Position numbers and translations under genes: made by a program. Shown piece after piece: positions 17,201 through 25,397 of a stretch of DNA of 64,000 bases. The notes under the pieces were generated by a model. The model was not told the DNA's origin. It did no database searches and saw nothing but the letters and a program-made list of their open reading frames with translations. This stretch comes from CAZXLT01 sp964641545 (GTDB taxonomy: Bacteria; Patescibacteriota; Saccharimonadia; Saccharimonadales; AWTP1-31): positions 1 through 64,000 of the forward strand of contig CAZXLT010000002.1 in assembly GCA_964641545.1 (NCBI GenBank). Direction: 5' to 3'. Numbering within the stretch: position 1 is the first letter of the stretch; each line of letters starts with the position of its first letter.

Positions 17201-18116
17201 CAAGCAAGCAGGCACAGCAGTTGTCATGCTCGGGACCAACAATGTTGCCCCAGATTTCAAAGTAAGTGTAAAAAGCATGGTAGATAAATTACGGTCTATC
17301 AATCCATCTATAAAAATATACTGGATGAATGCGCTGACTGATAGATTCGACTACGAAATGGTTAACTCGTCAATCCAAGCACAAGCAAGCCCGCTAAATT
17401 ACACTGTTATTGACTGGGCAGCAGAGTACCGCGCGAACAAAGCCAAATACCCAATGGCAGACGGAGTTCATCATACTGCAGCAGGTTACCTGGCAAAGTC
17501 AGACTTCTTACTTAGCAAGCTTGGTCCCGCACCGACCGCCGTAAACCTACCGGGCATCGATGGCCAGTCTCAGTGTGCTGCAGGCAGTGAAAGTGTTGGA
17601 CAGCACCAAGCGTATTTTAACGGAACAGCGAAGCAAATAACCTTATGTGCAATAAATGACCTCCCGATTCAACAACTTGACGGAGATAGCGCAGAAAGCA
17701 TCCCCGGCTCCTCCTATTATATACAGGGCGCGAACAAGCGTGCGTTGGTAAGCTCCACCATTTCAGACAAAATAGTTGCCATGGTCCAAAAGGCTAAAGC
17801 TGACGGCACACCCCTTACAGCAATAAGCAGTTTCCGAACCAACCAACACCAAACTGCAGCTTGTGGTAGGGTGTCTCAAAATAGGTGCTCAAATGGGGGC
17901 TATGCTTTACCGGGATTTTCTGCTCATCAATCTGGCGAAGCTATCGACTTTCTTGACTCTAACCGAAATAGCACAGCAAACTGCAGAAACAGTATGCAAG
18001 GATCTCGTTGTGTAGGCACAGATGCAGTATGGAAATGGCTTAATGCCAATGCAGTGAATTTTGGATTAAAGCAGCTACCGAGCGAATCTTGGCACTGGTC
18101 AACATCAGGAACATAA
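14226..18116 (+). CDS. Membrane-anchored SGNH hydrolase + VanY carboxypeptidase fusion
   Basis: The 1296-residue protein starts at GTG, with GGAG 8 nt upstream. It has an acidic, low-complexity cytoplasmic region (1-180) and a transmembrane helix (about 195-212), then a long unrecognised region with three more hydrophobic stretches (about 465-490, 611-640 and 671-695). An SGNH/GDSL hydrolase domain follows (about 936-1098; GDSL near 941, GTNN near 1002, DGVHH near 1078). The C-terminus is a VanY-type D,D-carboxypeptidase (about 1175-1296) with SAHQSGEAIDF near 1231 and WHW near 1288. SGNH enzymes often deacylate sugars or peptidoglycan, and VanY trims stem peptides. Coupled to VirB4, it probably remodels cell wall at the secretion site, either its own or a partner's. 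Confidence 0.75.
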   Translation: MGPSGTLNQPTRYDNDDDEQSDSYVGGTSGGDGGFAPSSVRRSSNRHIRARAHNRTNQRGRLKSKAPIETTSNIRGDGYQQDDTDEGVNGLEGGVAQDYAGNEGEQEYDTQQDNGSLSKPELEEAEAGAGQDDSRESEGGGEAASIGKLSGRTSDTEDEIPYRDEGGGRFSKLRKRLGNEGALGFVKKHKTGSSAGGVVALLLLLFFMNSLSSFKVIHFGEILAVTGYSRVNGIFQERTTQNIFDASIVEGEGSVNLRGKTLVDRIKMRNLDAQITELGRSEALRFEYNEGKMVGVRVKGQSVSLDSITQELGYGEKFTDVSSGFSKLRPKNIRAVMDVRAEFTRRVQTTVGDALALEPRAVRGRVMATISDNIGFKFSRWRQAGREFAGKTPKEAAIKDAVDQVEKNSKVTDIDNVSGETRELVKEAKAKARFQKHLEKTGGVFDDVAFSESYAADLGKAAKVQEVATNVGTFVLVASIACMVNDAARNVGEVQKNNEISAEKEAADALAAKDQNKAGKVRQEALAGLGRRYNGAENSASYQRLTGQPVTGETVVPNLRPNMSPTLIDLAQTFTSPSRLGLGPLGLGLDAIGGDDALDKIDATFCGALLSPTGAVVAVTGEVIVQAVIGFFTAGGGTFASEGAAKLTAQTFLKELGKAVFKTGEGLVSKKSLGTLAGLGLFSLGLNYVVGMLSGTAFSPAQSGPRLFENQQIGTNLLQSRRERAQNFGRPVKTADAIKADQHYSQLSTQYRQNHSFFARYFSPSNPFSVASLAAARIPSSGGQIIEEAPGRLSNVASVLNPFSSSSIVRSLFAGSGVVYAADNVDKYSDIQQWSYSSDELEKMRNDPSYGIVENSTYITDEFLEQKDSEIGKCYDPAITQAEAEELPECSAENLAQDDNFRYRLFHLDQQTVEDSEQSLKATAETTPSGPVAAANNKLFVVGDSLTVGMKSSGQLSEKLQFIGWSPTKIEATSGDKVEDALPKLDADVDAIKQAGTAVVMLGTNNVAPDFKVSVKSMVDKLRSINPSIKIYWMNALTDRFDYEMVNSSIQAQASPLNYTVIDWAAEYRANKAKYPMADGVHHTAAGYLAKSDFLLSKLGPAPTAVNLPGIDGQSQCAAGSESVGQHQAYFNGTAKQITLCAINDLPIQQLDGDSAESIPGSSYYIQGANKRALVSSTISDKIVAMVQKAKADGTPLTAISSFRTNQHQTAACGRVSQNRCSNGGYALPGFSAHQSGEAIDFLDSNRNSTANCRNSMQGSRCVGTDAVWKWLNANAVNFGLKQLPSESWHWSTSGT

Positions 18117-18121
18117 CAATA

Positions 18122-20263
18122 ATGAAAAAAATACTTACATTATTCAGAAACAAAAGACCGGTGCGTATTAAACGGGCACCAGACATGCTTCGCGCTGGTT
18201 TAACGCTTTTTGTGATCAGTGCTGTTTTAGTTGGCACTAATGCACCGCTTGCCTCTGCTTTTACTTCGTGCGAGATTGAGGAAATATTGAACGGGACCAT
18301 TTATTATAATGGGTGCAAGGCAGACTGCCCTGAGCCTGACATAACAAGCACATCCACAAGCCCTTCTATCGGGGCAGCCGATGATTACCCGCTAAAACTC
18401 CCTGCCATTTCGGACGCAAACAAACTGGCAACAACAATAGACGAATACATACAGAAGTATAAACCCGACGCACCATTGAACGGCATGGGCAAGTACTTTG
18501 TGCAAGGCGGTATGCGCTCTGGTATAAACCCGTTGCTAGTTGTGGCACATGCGCAGGTAGAGTCGCAGTTCGGAACCGCCAGCACCAGCTTTAACGCGCA
18601 AGGAGCGCATAACGCCTTTGGTCGCACGGCAACCGATCGCCAACCAGGAGTAGAAACAAATCGCCGATGGTACAAATGGGAAAGCTGGCAAGCAAGTTTA
18701 TACTCTACTGCCTTTCCGGCGAGCGGGAAAACCGATCAACCTGACGATCATTTTCAATATATTAGCCGCGTCTATGGTAACAACCTCGCTAATGGAGTTG
18801 TTAAATATTTGAGCGGAGACCAGACGAAAGGCCTCCCTGGCTACGCGCCAGAATCAGACGGTAACAACGTAACCGAGTACGCAAAAAATATTGTAAGTAT
18901 TGGCACAGAAATTGCAGGAGCCTCTGGTGGGGCGATTGATCTAGGGCATTTTGGCTCCGTCTCTACGGATTCCTCTACCGCACCAGCCGACCCTAACGCT
19001 GCCGCAACTGATGCTGGCCGAACTATCGTTGCTCTCGACCCTGGACATGGATCGGTTGTAACACAATATACCGATCCTGTTACCGGACTCGGCGACCGCG
19101 AAACCGACAACAGCCCAGAGCGAGAAGACGTACAGGAGGTAGCGAATCAAGCAAAGGCGACCCTTGAACAAGCAGGCTATAAGGTTGTGATGCTTAAAAC
19201 TAGCGCAACAGATGCCGTCAGCAAACGAGAGAGAGTAGACGCAGCTGTAGCAGCAAATGCAACCATAGCGGTGAGTATCCATACTGACTCCGGTTCTGGA
19301 ACATTCGAGGGGTGGGCAGAAGTTTGGCCACAATTCGTCGGAGGTTTTAGGGAGGCGTCAAACGACCCTAGTAAAAAGGTTGTTTTTGACAACCAAGAAG
19401 TTGCTGATAAAAGCAATGCTTATGCTGATATTTTTGCAAAAGAGCGAGACCTAGCCGAACGCAAGGGTTCGGGTGTGACGAAAAAGGTGGTGAGCCAAGA
19501 CGTGCCATTCGAGAAGCCGCGAGGCCTCCCGTCATGGGGGAATCTATCGCTTGTTCAGCTCTGGGCGGAGGATATTCCTTGGGTGTATAACGAAGTAGGA
19601 GCTCCCGCAGGAGGTCTTACGACAGACCAGAAGCATGCCTATGCACAGGGCATTGCTAATGGCGTCATGAAATCACTCCCTGCCTCTTCGACCGCCCCCT
19701 CAACAGATACAAGCGGCTGTTCTGGTGGGAGCTTGAATTATGCCCCCTTGGGCAATGGCGACGCAGCCGCATTAGCATTGTCTTATGCATGGCCAAATTA
19801 TCGTGGCTCTAAAACAGCACAAGCCCGCGCCATGAAGCCCGAGTATGAAGCAGCGGTAAACCGCGCTAAGAACTCCGGCTACTACATAGGAGGCATTAGC
19901 TATCCTGGGGTTGACTGTGGTGGTTTTGTAAGCCGCGTAATGCTAGATAGTGGGTATGAACCGGGCTACAACAATACAGGCTTAGTGAAAGCTGGGGCCG
20001 GCTTTACAGGGGTACAATTAGCATGGGTACGGCAACACTGGCAAAGCATCGGCAAGAGCGTGTCTACTTCGCAGCTTCAGCCAGGCGATGTCGCTTTTAA
20101 GGTCACTTCGAGTGGGGGAAATGGTGGGCACACTTTTATGTATGTTGGGCAACAGACTGGGTTTGAATCTGTTATTGCATCTGCCTCACTTGACGGTAGG
20201 GCGCCCATGGCCGGAAAAGAGAACCCTACAGCATCAAATATAGAATGGTTTAGAAAAAAGTAG
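18122..20263 (+). CDS. Three-domain peptidoglycan hydrolase (glucosaminidase, amidase, NlpC/P60-like)
   Basis: The ATG at 18122 is chosen over an upstream in-frame TTG because AGGA precedes it and a basic N-terminus with a signal sequence or anchor (about 1-48) follows. A glucosaminidase-like domain (about 100-270; VVAHAQVESQFG, NAFG) would cut glycan strands. Next comes an Amidase_3 domain (about 298-520) with the zinc motif DPGHG near 304, SIHTD and a late NEVG. Last is a cysteine peptidase/amidase of NlpC/P60 or CHAP type (about 540-713) with VDCGGFV near 597 and GGHTF near 668. All three catalytic signatures look intact, so one polypeptide could cut three bond types in murein. It follows the SGNH-VanY gene by 5 nt. 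Confidence 0.8.
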   Translation: MKKILTLFRNKRPVRIKRAPDMLRAGLTLFVISAVLVGTNAPLASAFTSCEIEEILNGTIYYNGCKADCPEPDITSTSTSPSIGAADDYPLKLPAISDANKLATTIDEYIQKYKPDAPLNGMGKYFVQGGMRSGINPLLVVAHAQVESQFGTASTSFNAQGAHNAFGRTATDRQPGVETNRRWYKWESWQASLYSTAFPASGKTDQPDDHFQYISRVYGNNLANGVVKYLSGDQTKGLPGYAPESDGNNVTEYAKNIVSIGTEIAGASGGAIDLGHFGSVSTDSSTAPADPNAAATDAGRTIVALDPGHGSVVTQYTDPVTGLGDRETDNSPEREDVQEVANQAKATLEQAGYKVVMLKTSATDAVSKRERVDAAVAANATIAVSIHTDSGSGTFEGWAEVWPQFVGGFREASNDPSKKVVFDNQEVADKSNAYADIFAKERDLAERKGSGVTKKVVSQDVPFEKPRGLPSWGNLSLVQLWAEDIPWVYNEVGAPAGGLTTDQKHAYAQGIANGVMKSLPASSTAPSTDTSGCSGGSLNYAPLGNGDAAALALSYAWPNYRGSKTAQARAMKPEYEAAVNRAKNSGYYIGGISYPGVDCGGFVSRVMLDSGYEPGYNNTGLVKAGAGFTGVQLAWVRQHWQSIGKSVSTSQLQPGDVAFKVTSSGGNGGHTFMYVGQQTGFESVIASASLDGRAPMAGKENPTASNIEWFRKK

Positions 20264-20267
20264 CAGT

Positions 20268-20909
20268 ATGAGGTATCTTGATACTATGGCACCAGAAGCA
20301 AGACGTTCAATACTGGTAGTTGCAGGTTTTATTGTTGTTCTGGTGTTTTTGTTCGGCTACTCACAGTTTTTTGCAAAAAAAGGAACCCCAGTTCGCTTAG
20401 ACGTTGTCCCGAGCGATGCAGTTGTCACCCTAGACGGGAAACGGCTTTCTACGGGTACTGTACGACTTTCACCCGGTGAGCATACGTTTACAGCTAAGAA
20501 GAGTGGTTTTGAAAAAGCCGAAGACAAGGTATCTATTAAAGAAGGTTCTGAAAATAAATCCGTTCAACTTCTCCTAACTCCTGTCTCTCCAAATGCGATA
20601 GCATGGGCCGAAAAAAACCAAAAACTCTATCAGAGAGCTGAACAAAAAGCCGTGGAAGATGTAGTCAAAGAAGGAGAAGAATTCCAAAAAAAATTCCCTT
20701 TGAGCAAGCTTTTACCATTTAATAATCTATTATTTAGCATCGATTACAAAACTGATGAGAGTTCAACTAAATTTACTGTTCAGATTGAGGCAAAAACACC
20801 TACCGACCGTGCTTATGCCTTGGGGCAAATTAGAAACTGGGGCTACGACCCGGCAGACTACCTTATTGAATTTGTCGACTTCGCCAACCCATTAAGGACG
20901 GGGGACTAG
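20268..20909 (+). CDS. Membrane-anchored PEGA-domain protein
   Basis: A 213-residue protein with one N-terminal transmembrane helix (about 15-34) and then a PEGA-like beta domain (about 43-104; VRLDVVPSDAVVTLDG, LSPGEHTFTAKKSGF). An unrecognised C-terminal domain of about 100 residues follows. PEGA domains occur in surface-layer and wall-associated proteins. It lies 4 nt after the hydrolase gene and overlaps the next gene by one base (TAGTG), so it belongs to the T4SS operon. A scaffold or wall-contact role is inferred. Confidence 0.7.
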   Translation: MRYLDTMAPEARRSILVVAGFIVVLVFLFGYSQFFAKKGTPVRLDVVPSDAVVTLDGKRLSTGTVRLSPGEHTFTAKKSGFEKAEDKVSIKEGSENKSVQLLLTPVSPNAIAWAEKNQKLYQRAEQKAVEDVVKEGEEFQKKFPLSKLLPFNNLLFSIDYKTDESSTKFTVQIEAKTPTDRAYALGQIRNWGYDPADYLIEFVDFANPLRTGD

Positions 20910-21568
20910 TGAATAGCACGCGTCGCTCTGTTATTGTCATTTTAGCTATAGCCTCAGTAGTTATATTGGGTGGTTTACTGTATTTAAATTCATTTCAAAA
21001 GCTCACAATTATATATGGCGACCAAATAAATGGGGTAAAAACAACCATTTATAGACACGAGCATGACGATGACGCACTCCCAACAGATGGAGATATCGTT
21101 AAAGAAATCGCAAATACAACAACTTTCAAGTTAAAGCGGGGGAGCTATCTAATTGTGAGCTCTAATACTGATGACTATGCTGAAAAAGACCAGGTTGTTG
21201 TGTTGAGCGATGAACCGATATCGATAGATGTTAACCCTGAGTACTCCGAAAAGAAAAAGAAGCAAGTGTTGAATGCAGAATCCAAGAGTCTGCGACAACA
21301 ATTGGCTCAACAATACCCGGACACAGAACGTTTTTACACCGTCGGTAATGAAGTGTTAGTTAACAGGGGTACGTGGTACGGTGCAACCCTTTTGCCGAAC
21401 AGCTTAGTCCCGGAAGAAAACAAAGATGTTCTTCGCATTGTCGCACAAAAAAAGAACAGTAAATGGGAGTATGTAATGTCTTTCCCGGAGATATTGGTTA
21501 GCAAGGCGCAGTACCCAACTATACCTGCCGGGGTTATAAAAGAAGTAAATAGATTGCCCACTAACTAG
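20909..21568 (+). CDS. Single-pass membrane protein, last gene of the T4SS operon
   Basis: The 219-residue product starts at GTG overlapping the previous stop (TAGTG). It has one N-terminal helix (about 7-28) and a soluble extracytoplasmic part that begins with a beta-rich stretch resembling a degenerate PEGA-like domain. No catalytic motif is recognised. It ends 8 nt before the convergent recF gene. Similar length and layout to the preceding protein suggest an old duplication. Confidence 0.6.
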   Translation: MNSTRRSVIVILAIASVVILGGLLYLNSFQKLTIIYGDQINGVKTTIYRHEHDDDALPTDGDIVKEIANTTTFKLKRGSYLIVSSNTDDYAEKDQVVVLSDEPISIDVNPEYSEKKKKQVLNAESKSLRQQLAQQYPDTERFYTVGNEVLVNRGTWYGATLLPNSLVPEENKDVLRIVAQKKNSKWEYVMSFPEILVSKAQYPTIPAGVIKEVNRLPTN

Positions 21569-21576
21569 CTGATTAA

Positions 21577-22638
21577 TTATTTCTCTGTTGGGATAATGGT
21601 GCACTCGCCTATGAAGTGGTGTACAACAACATCAGCATCAGTCGTAGTAATGAACGTTTGGTAACCTTTTAGGTGGCGAGTTAACGCTTTACGGCGAGCC
21701 CCGTCCAGCTCACTAAACACGTCATCTAACAGCAGCACTGGCTTCTTGTGGTCCCGCTCCTCAACGGCGCCAATTTCCAGCAATTTCAACACCAACAGTA
21801 TCGTACGTGACTCTCCCCTCGAAGCAGTTGTTTTTGAATCGTGTGCATTGAGTAGGGCAACGAAGTCCTCTCTGTGTGGACCGTGCCCCGTGAAGCCACG
21901 CTCTATGTCTTTATATTTAGTCCTTTCGAGTACGTGTAATAATTTTGATGTGTAGTTTTCTAATGTGACGTCTGGCACATATTCTAACTGTAGGGCATTA
22001 TCTGTTGACGATATCTTCTTATAAAGTTCCGGTGCCCGTTTATTAAACACACTCACTAAATCTGCGCGAGCATTTGCGATCACTCCACCCAGTTCGCTTA
22101 TCCTCACATTCCACGCGAACAACTCTGCGTCAGGTGGGTTTGGTGTATTTTTAAGTAGTTTATTGCGCTGGGCTAGTGTCCGTATGTAATCACGTCTAAC
22201 TTTTCCATAACCGGGTTTTATCCGCTCGAGAACATCATCCAAATATTCTCGTCTTTTGTCTGGGCCTGCCTGGAATAACTGAAGATGTTGCGGCTCAAAC
22301 ACAACCACCGACTTCTTTTTGGGCGGAGAAAGACGCAGGTATTTTTGTGTATTAATAACAAATTGTTTTGTTATTTTTTCTTCTGCTTCCTTTTTTACAA
22401 CCACACTTCTGCGCTCGTCATCAACGAGTCCTTCGAGCCTTGCCCAATCGGCTGCGTACGTTATGAGCGCGTTGTCTTTTGCGCGAAAAGAAGAACCCGT
22501 ACACAGAACCATGAGCGACTCTAGTAGGTTGGTTTTTCCGCTCGCATTTGGTCCCACAACTATTGTTACCCCTGGGGAAAACTCGAAAGATGCATCACGG
22601 TAGGTTCTAAAATTTTTAAGCCGCACACTAACTATCAT
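21577..22638 (-). CDS. recF: DNA replication and repair protein RecF
   Basis: The 353-residue protein carries Walker A GPNASGKT (29-36), the family signature GHGPHREDF, and Walker B PVLLLDDVFSELD near residue 300. RecF is an SMC-like ATPase that binds gapped DNA and helps load RecA during fork repair. Length is normal. It sits downstream of dnaN in the classical dnaA-dnaN-recF order. A TAGGAT box lies 6 nt before the ATG, so the gene may be transcribed separately as a leaderless mRNA. Confidence 0.95.
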   Translation of the reverse strand: MIVSVRLKNFRTYRDASFEFSPGVTIVVGPNASGKTNLLESLMVLCTGSSFRAKDNALITYAADWARLEGLVDDERRSVVVKKEAEEKITKQFVINTQKYLRLSPPKKKSVVVFEPQHLQLFQAGPDKRREYLDDVLERIKPGYGKVRRDYIRTLAQRNKLLKNTPNPPDAELFAWNVRISELGGVIANARADLVSVFNKRAPELYKKISSTDNALQLEYVPDVTLENYTSKLLHVLERTKYKDIERGFTGHGPHREDFVALLNAHDSKTTASRGESRTILLVLKLLEIGAVEERDHKKPVLLLDDVFSELDGARRKALTRHLKGYQTFITTTDADVVVHHFIGECTIIPTEK

Positions 22639-22644
22639 GCTTAG

Positions 22645-22650
22645 ATCCTA
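22645..22650 (-). promoter_or_regulatory. Possible leaderless -10 box of recF
   Basis: TAGGAT on the minus strand ends 6 nt before the recF ATG (22638). No good -35 box is visible. Confidence 0.35.
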
Positions 22651-22669
22651 TCATTTAGTGGCGTTATGT

Positions 22670-23761
22670 TCAGCTTTTAAGAGGCATTACGATGTGAATG
22701 TAGTCGGTCGACCCAACTTCACGCAAAACACATGGTTCAAGCTTGCCATTAAAACAAAGTTCAACAATATCAGCAGACATAACACTTAGTGCCTCTAGAA
22801 GATACTTTGAATTTAATGTTATGTCTCCGTCTCCTTTTATCTGAGCTTCTGCGCTGGCTGTATTCTCACCAAGTTGTGATGCGATTGCATTGATACTTAC
22901 TTGTTTTCCTTTTGCGTCTAGGTGTATTGTTACACTTCCTGCACTCTCTCTCGCAAACAGACTCGAAACCTTAGTGATGTTAACGAGTTCGCTCTTTTTT
23001 AAGGTTGCTATGTTTGAAAAATTCTTAGGAATAAGTTTTTTATAGTCTGGGTAGTTTCCTTCGATAAGCCGCGCGACAAGTTCTGCATCACCAACCCTAA
23101 ATAAAACCTGCTGTTCATCGCTTGTAATTTCGACGTCGCCATCTTGCTCACCGATTAAACGAAGTAGGTCTCCTAATGCATTAGCGGGGATAAGTAAACG
23201 TATTTCTTGGGTGTTTGATCCAAGTTCTTTTTCGGCTAGTCGATAGCTGTCTGTAGCAACCATGTATAGCTTTTTATCGCTCGTGTGTAAAAACACACCA
23301 GTTAGAACTGGTCGCGCTTCGTCGGTGCTTGCGGACAACAAGGTCTGTTGCAACCCTTTTCTAAAAACTTGCGCTGGTATCTTCCATGTTTCGCCATTTT
23401 CGATAGACGGCATAACAGGAAACTCGTCAGCGGAAACGCCGTTAATAACAGAGTTGTATTTGTCTGTTGTTATATGGAGCTTTTGATCATCTAGATTTAA
23501 CTCGATAACACCCGACGGCAGGCTTGAGATAAAATCTTGCATCAGTCGTGCCGGAACAGTAATACTGCCTTTTGTGGATATCTTCGAGCCAATGAAGTGG
23601 GTTATTGCGATATCTAGGTTAGTAGCTGAGATCGATAGTCGATTATCAACGGTCTTGAGCATTATGTTGGCTAGAATTGGCAGGGTATTTCTTGTATTTG
23701 CAACTCGTGAAACACTGCTGACTGCTTTGTTTAAATTCTCTTGAGTTACTTGTAGTTTCAT
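22670..23761 (-). CDS. dnaN: DNA polymerase III beta subunit (sliding clamp)
   Basis: The 363-residue protein has the repeated three-domain clamp layout. Recognisable elements are NTLPILANIML near residue 26, ISATNLDIAI near 48, a central ARPVLTGVFLH and GRSYR-like ATDSYRLAEK, and the C-terminus IHIVMPLKS, where YxxMPMRL is usual. The clamp holds polymerase III on DNA. It lies between the probable origin and recF on the minus strand. Length and start are standard, with AAAGGGA about 9 nt before the ATG. Confidence 0.95.
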   Translation of the reverse strand: MKLQVTQENLNKAVSSVSRVANTRNTLPILANIMLKTVDNRLSISATNLDIAITHFIGSKISTKGSITVPARLMQDFISSLPSGVIELNLDDQKLHITTDKYNSVINGVSADEFPVMPSIENGETWKIPAQVFRKGLQQTLLSASTDEARPVLTGVFLHTSDKKLYMVATDSYRLAEKELGSNTQEIRLLIPANALGDLLRLIGEQDGDVEITSDEQQVLFRVGDAELVARLIEGNYPDYKKLIPKNFSNIATLKKSELVNITKVSSLFARESAGSVTIHLDAKGKQVSINAIASQLGENTASAEAQIKGDGDITLNSKYLLEALSVMSADIVELCFNGKLEPCVLREVGSTDYIHIVMPLKS

Positions 23762-24026
23762 CCTAGTCCCTTTCTATTAATAATTAAATGTAGTAGTTGT
23801 AGTTATAGGCACTGTGGAAAGTGGGTAAAAACGGGATAGTAACAGATTAGATTTGTTAAACTTTGTTGAGGAAAAAAGTAGGTATAACGTGTTGGAAAAC
23901 TGGGTACAAAAAATGCTCATAGTGGAAGAATACTGAGGACACGGGGAGTTCTGCGGAAAACCCACAAGTTGTCCAACTGTTACCCACAAACACCCCACAA
24001 GTTTTACACAAAAATCAGAAACAAAG
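23762..24026. other. Probable oriC: dnaN-dnaA intergenic region
   Basis: This 265-bp gap has an AT-rich stretch beside dnaN (23771-23790), a reversed DnaA box TGTGGAAAG (23813-23821) and further GTTGGAAAA (23891-23899). Near dnaA there is an array of five DnaA-box-like 9-mers starting at 23958, 23969, 23980, 23991 and 24002, each exactly 11 bp apart. The last, TTTTACACA, fits the TTWTNCACA consensus; TTACCCACA is one mismatch away. Position beside dnaA and the box array support an origin. Confidence 0.75.
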
Positions 24027-25397
24027 CTACGCATACAAGCGCTCCTTTATCTCGGCAATTGCCGAGCGAATCTCCACATCTTGGGAAGACTCTTTCTCGA
24101 TTTTTTCAACAGAGTGTATTGCAGTTGTATGATCTTTGCGACCAAGTTCACGCGCAATCTTTGGGAAGCTCAAATGCAACTCGCTTCTGAGCATATACAT
24201 AGCAACTTGTCGCGGTACAACGATGTCCTTGTCGCGTTTAGGACCAAGAATATCATCCAAAGAAACCGAGAAATGCTTTGCGGTTCGTTCTATGATTTGT
24301 TTAGCGTTGACGTGTCGCGGCCGAGACTTGGCAGAACCAAGCAACGAACTGGCAAGCTGGAAGTCTGGCGACAAGCCCCGCATCTCTGAAAAGGCCAAAA
24401 GCTGATTTAATGCACCCTCGAGCTCACGTATATTTGTTTGTGCATGGTTTGCTAATAGCTCGACAACATCCTGTGTCAGCGATACACCATGTTCAGTAGC
24501 TTTGGTTTGGATTATGGCGCAACGTGTTTCAAAGTCAGGCGTTTGCATATCAATGCTCATTCCCCAAGCAAAACGACTTCGTAAGCGATCCTCCAAGGTT
24601 GGGATTTCTTTAGGCGGCTTATCACTACTGATAATGATTTGTTTGTTGGCCTGATGAAGTGCATTAAATGTGTGAAAAAATTCTTCCTGAGTTTTTTCCT
24701 TACCTGCTATAAACTGCATATCGTCAACAATCAACACATCAGCACTGCGGTAATAGCCAGCAAAATCCGTATTTTTCTTGTATCGTATTGCGTCAAGAAA
24801 CTCTTGCACAAATTGCTCAGACGAGATGTAGACAACGTGCGAAGAGGGTTTTTTTGCCAGAATTGCGTTTCCCACCGCTTGTATAAGGTGGGTTTTACCA
24901 ATACCAACCCCTCCATACAAAAACAAAGGATTATATTTTTTACCCGGGCGTGCAGCGATTGCCTGGCAAGCGGCATAGGCTAGTTCGTTGCCAGAGCCAA
25001 CAATAAAGTTTTCGAAGGTATACCGTTCATTAAGACCTTGGCGGTAGCTGTGGCGTAACCCACTCTTAGTAGCGTTGCTGGTTGGCGAAGGTTTCTCTGT
25101 GGCGGAGGTTGGGGCGACAAGAACCGGTTCATCGGCAATTTTTTTATGAAGACCGGCGGTAAAAATCTTATATTGAATAGCCTTAGGGCGAACTCCATTT
25201 TTTTCAAGCGTATCGCTCACGAGCTTGTTGAACTTCCGTTCAAGTTGGTTTTTGATAAAGACATTAGGAACGCCCACAACCAACACACCATCTTTGTAAC
25301 GGATCATTCGGGTGTTTTTGAACCATGTAATAAAGCTAGCCCTGGAAACGGAAAGCTCTATTTCTCCCAAAACTCCCTGCCACAATGCGTCGCTCAC
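24027..25397 (-). CDS. dnaA: Chromosomal replication initiator DnaA
   Basis: The 456-residue protein starts at GTG with AAGGAG 5 nt upstream. It has domain I (about 1-80), a short Ser/Thr/Pro linker (about 90-125) and the AAA+ core with Walker A GGVGIGKT (162-169) and Walker B VLIVDDMQF (221-229). The C-terminal DNA-binding domain carries ELGRKDHTTAIHS. DnaA binds DnaA boxes and opens the origin. Boxes occur on both sides of the gene, so autoregulation is likely. The linker is shorter than in many bacteria. Confidence 0.97.
   Translation of the reverse strand: MSDALWQGVLGEIELSVSRASFITWFKNTRMIRYKDGVLVVGVPNVFIKNQLERKFNKLVSDTLEKNGVRPKAIQYKIFTAGLHKKIADEPVLVAPTSATEKPSPTSNATKSGLRHSYRQGLNERYTFENFIVGSGNELAYAACQAIAARPGKKYNPLFLYGGVGIGKTHLIQAVGNAILAKKPSSHVVYISSEQFVQEFLDAIRYKKNTDFAGYYRSADVLIVDDMQFIAGKEKTQEEFFHTFNALHQANKQIIISSDKPPKEIPTLEDRLRSRFAWGMSIDMQTPDFETRCAIIQTKATEHGVSLTQDVVELLANHAQTNIRELEGALNQLLAFSEMRGLSPDFQLASSLLGSAKSRPRHVNAKQIIERTAKHFSVSLDDILGPKRDKDIVVPRQVAMYMLRSELHLSFPKIARELGRKDHTTAIHSVEKIEKESSQDVEIRSAIAEIKERLYA

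Noticed and set aside
14226..18116. Frameshift-created fusion of two genes
   Set aside because: The frame is open and continuous, with consistent coding character across the domain junctions. A sequencing error cannot be excluded but nothing suggests one.
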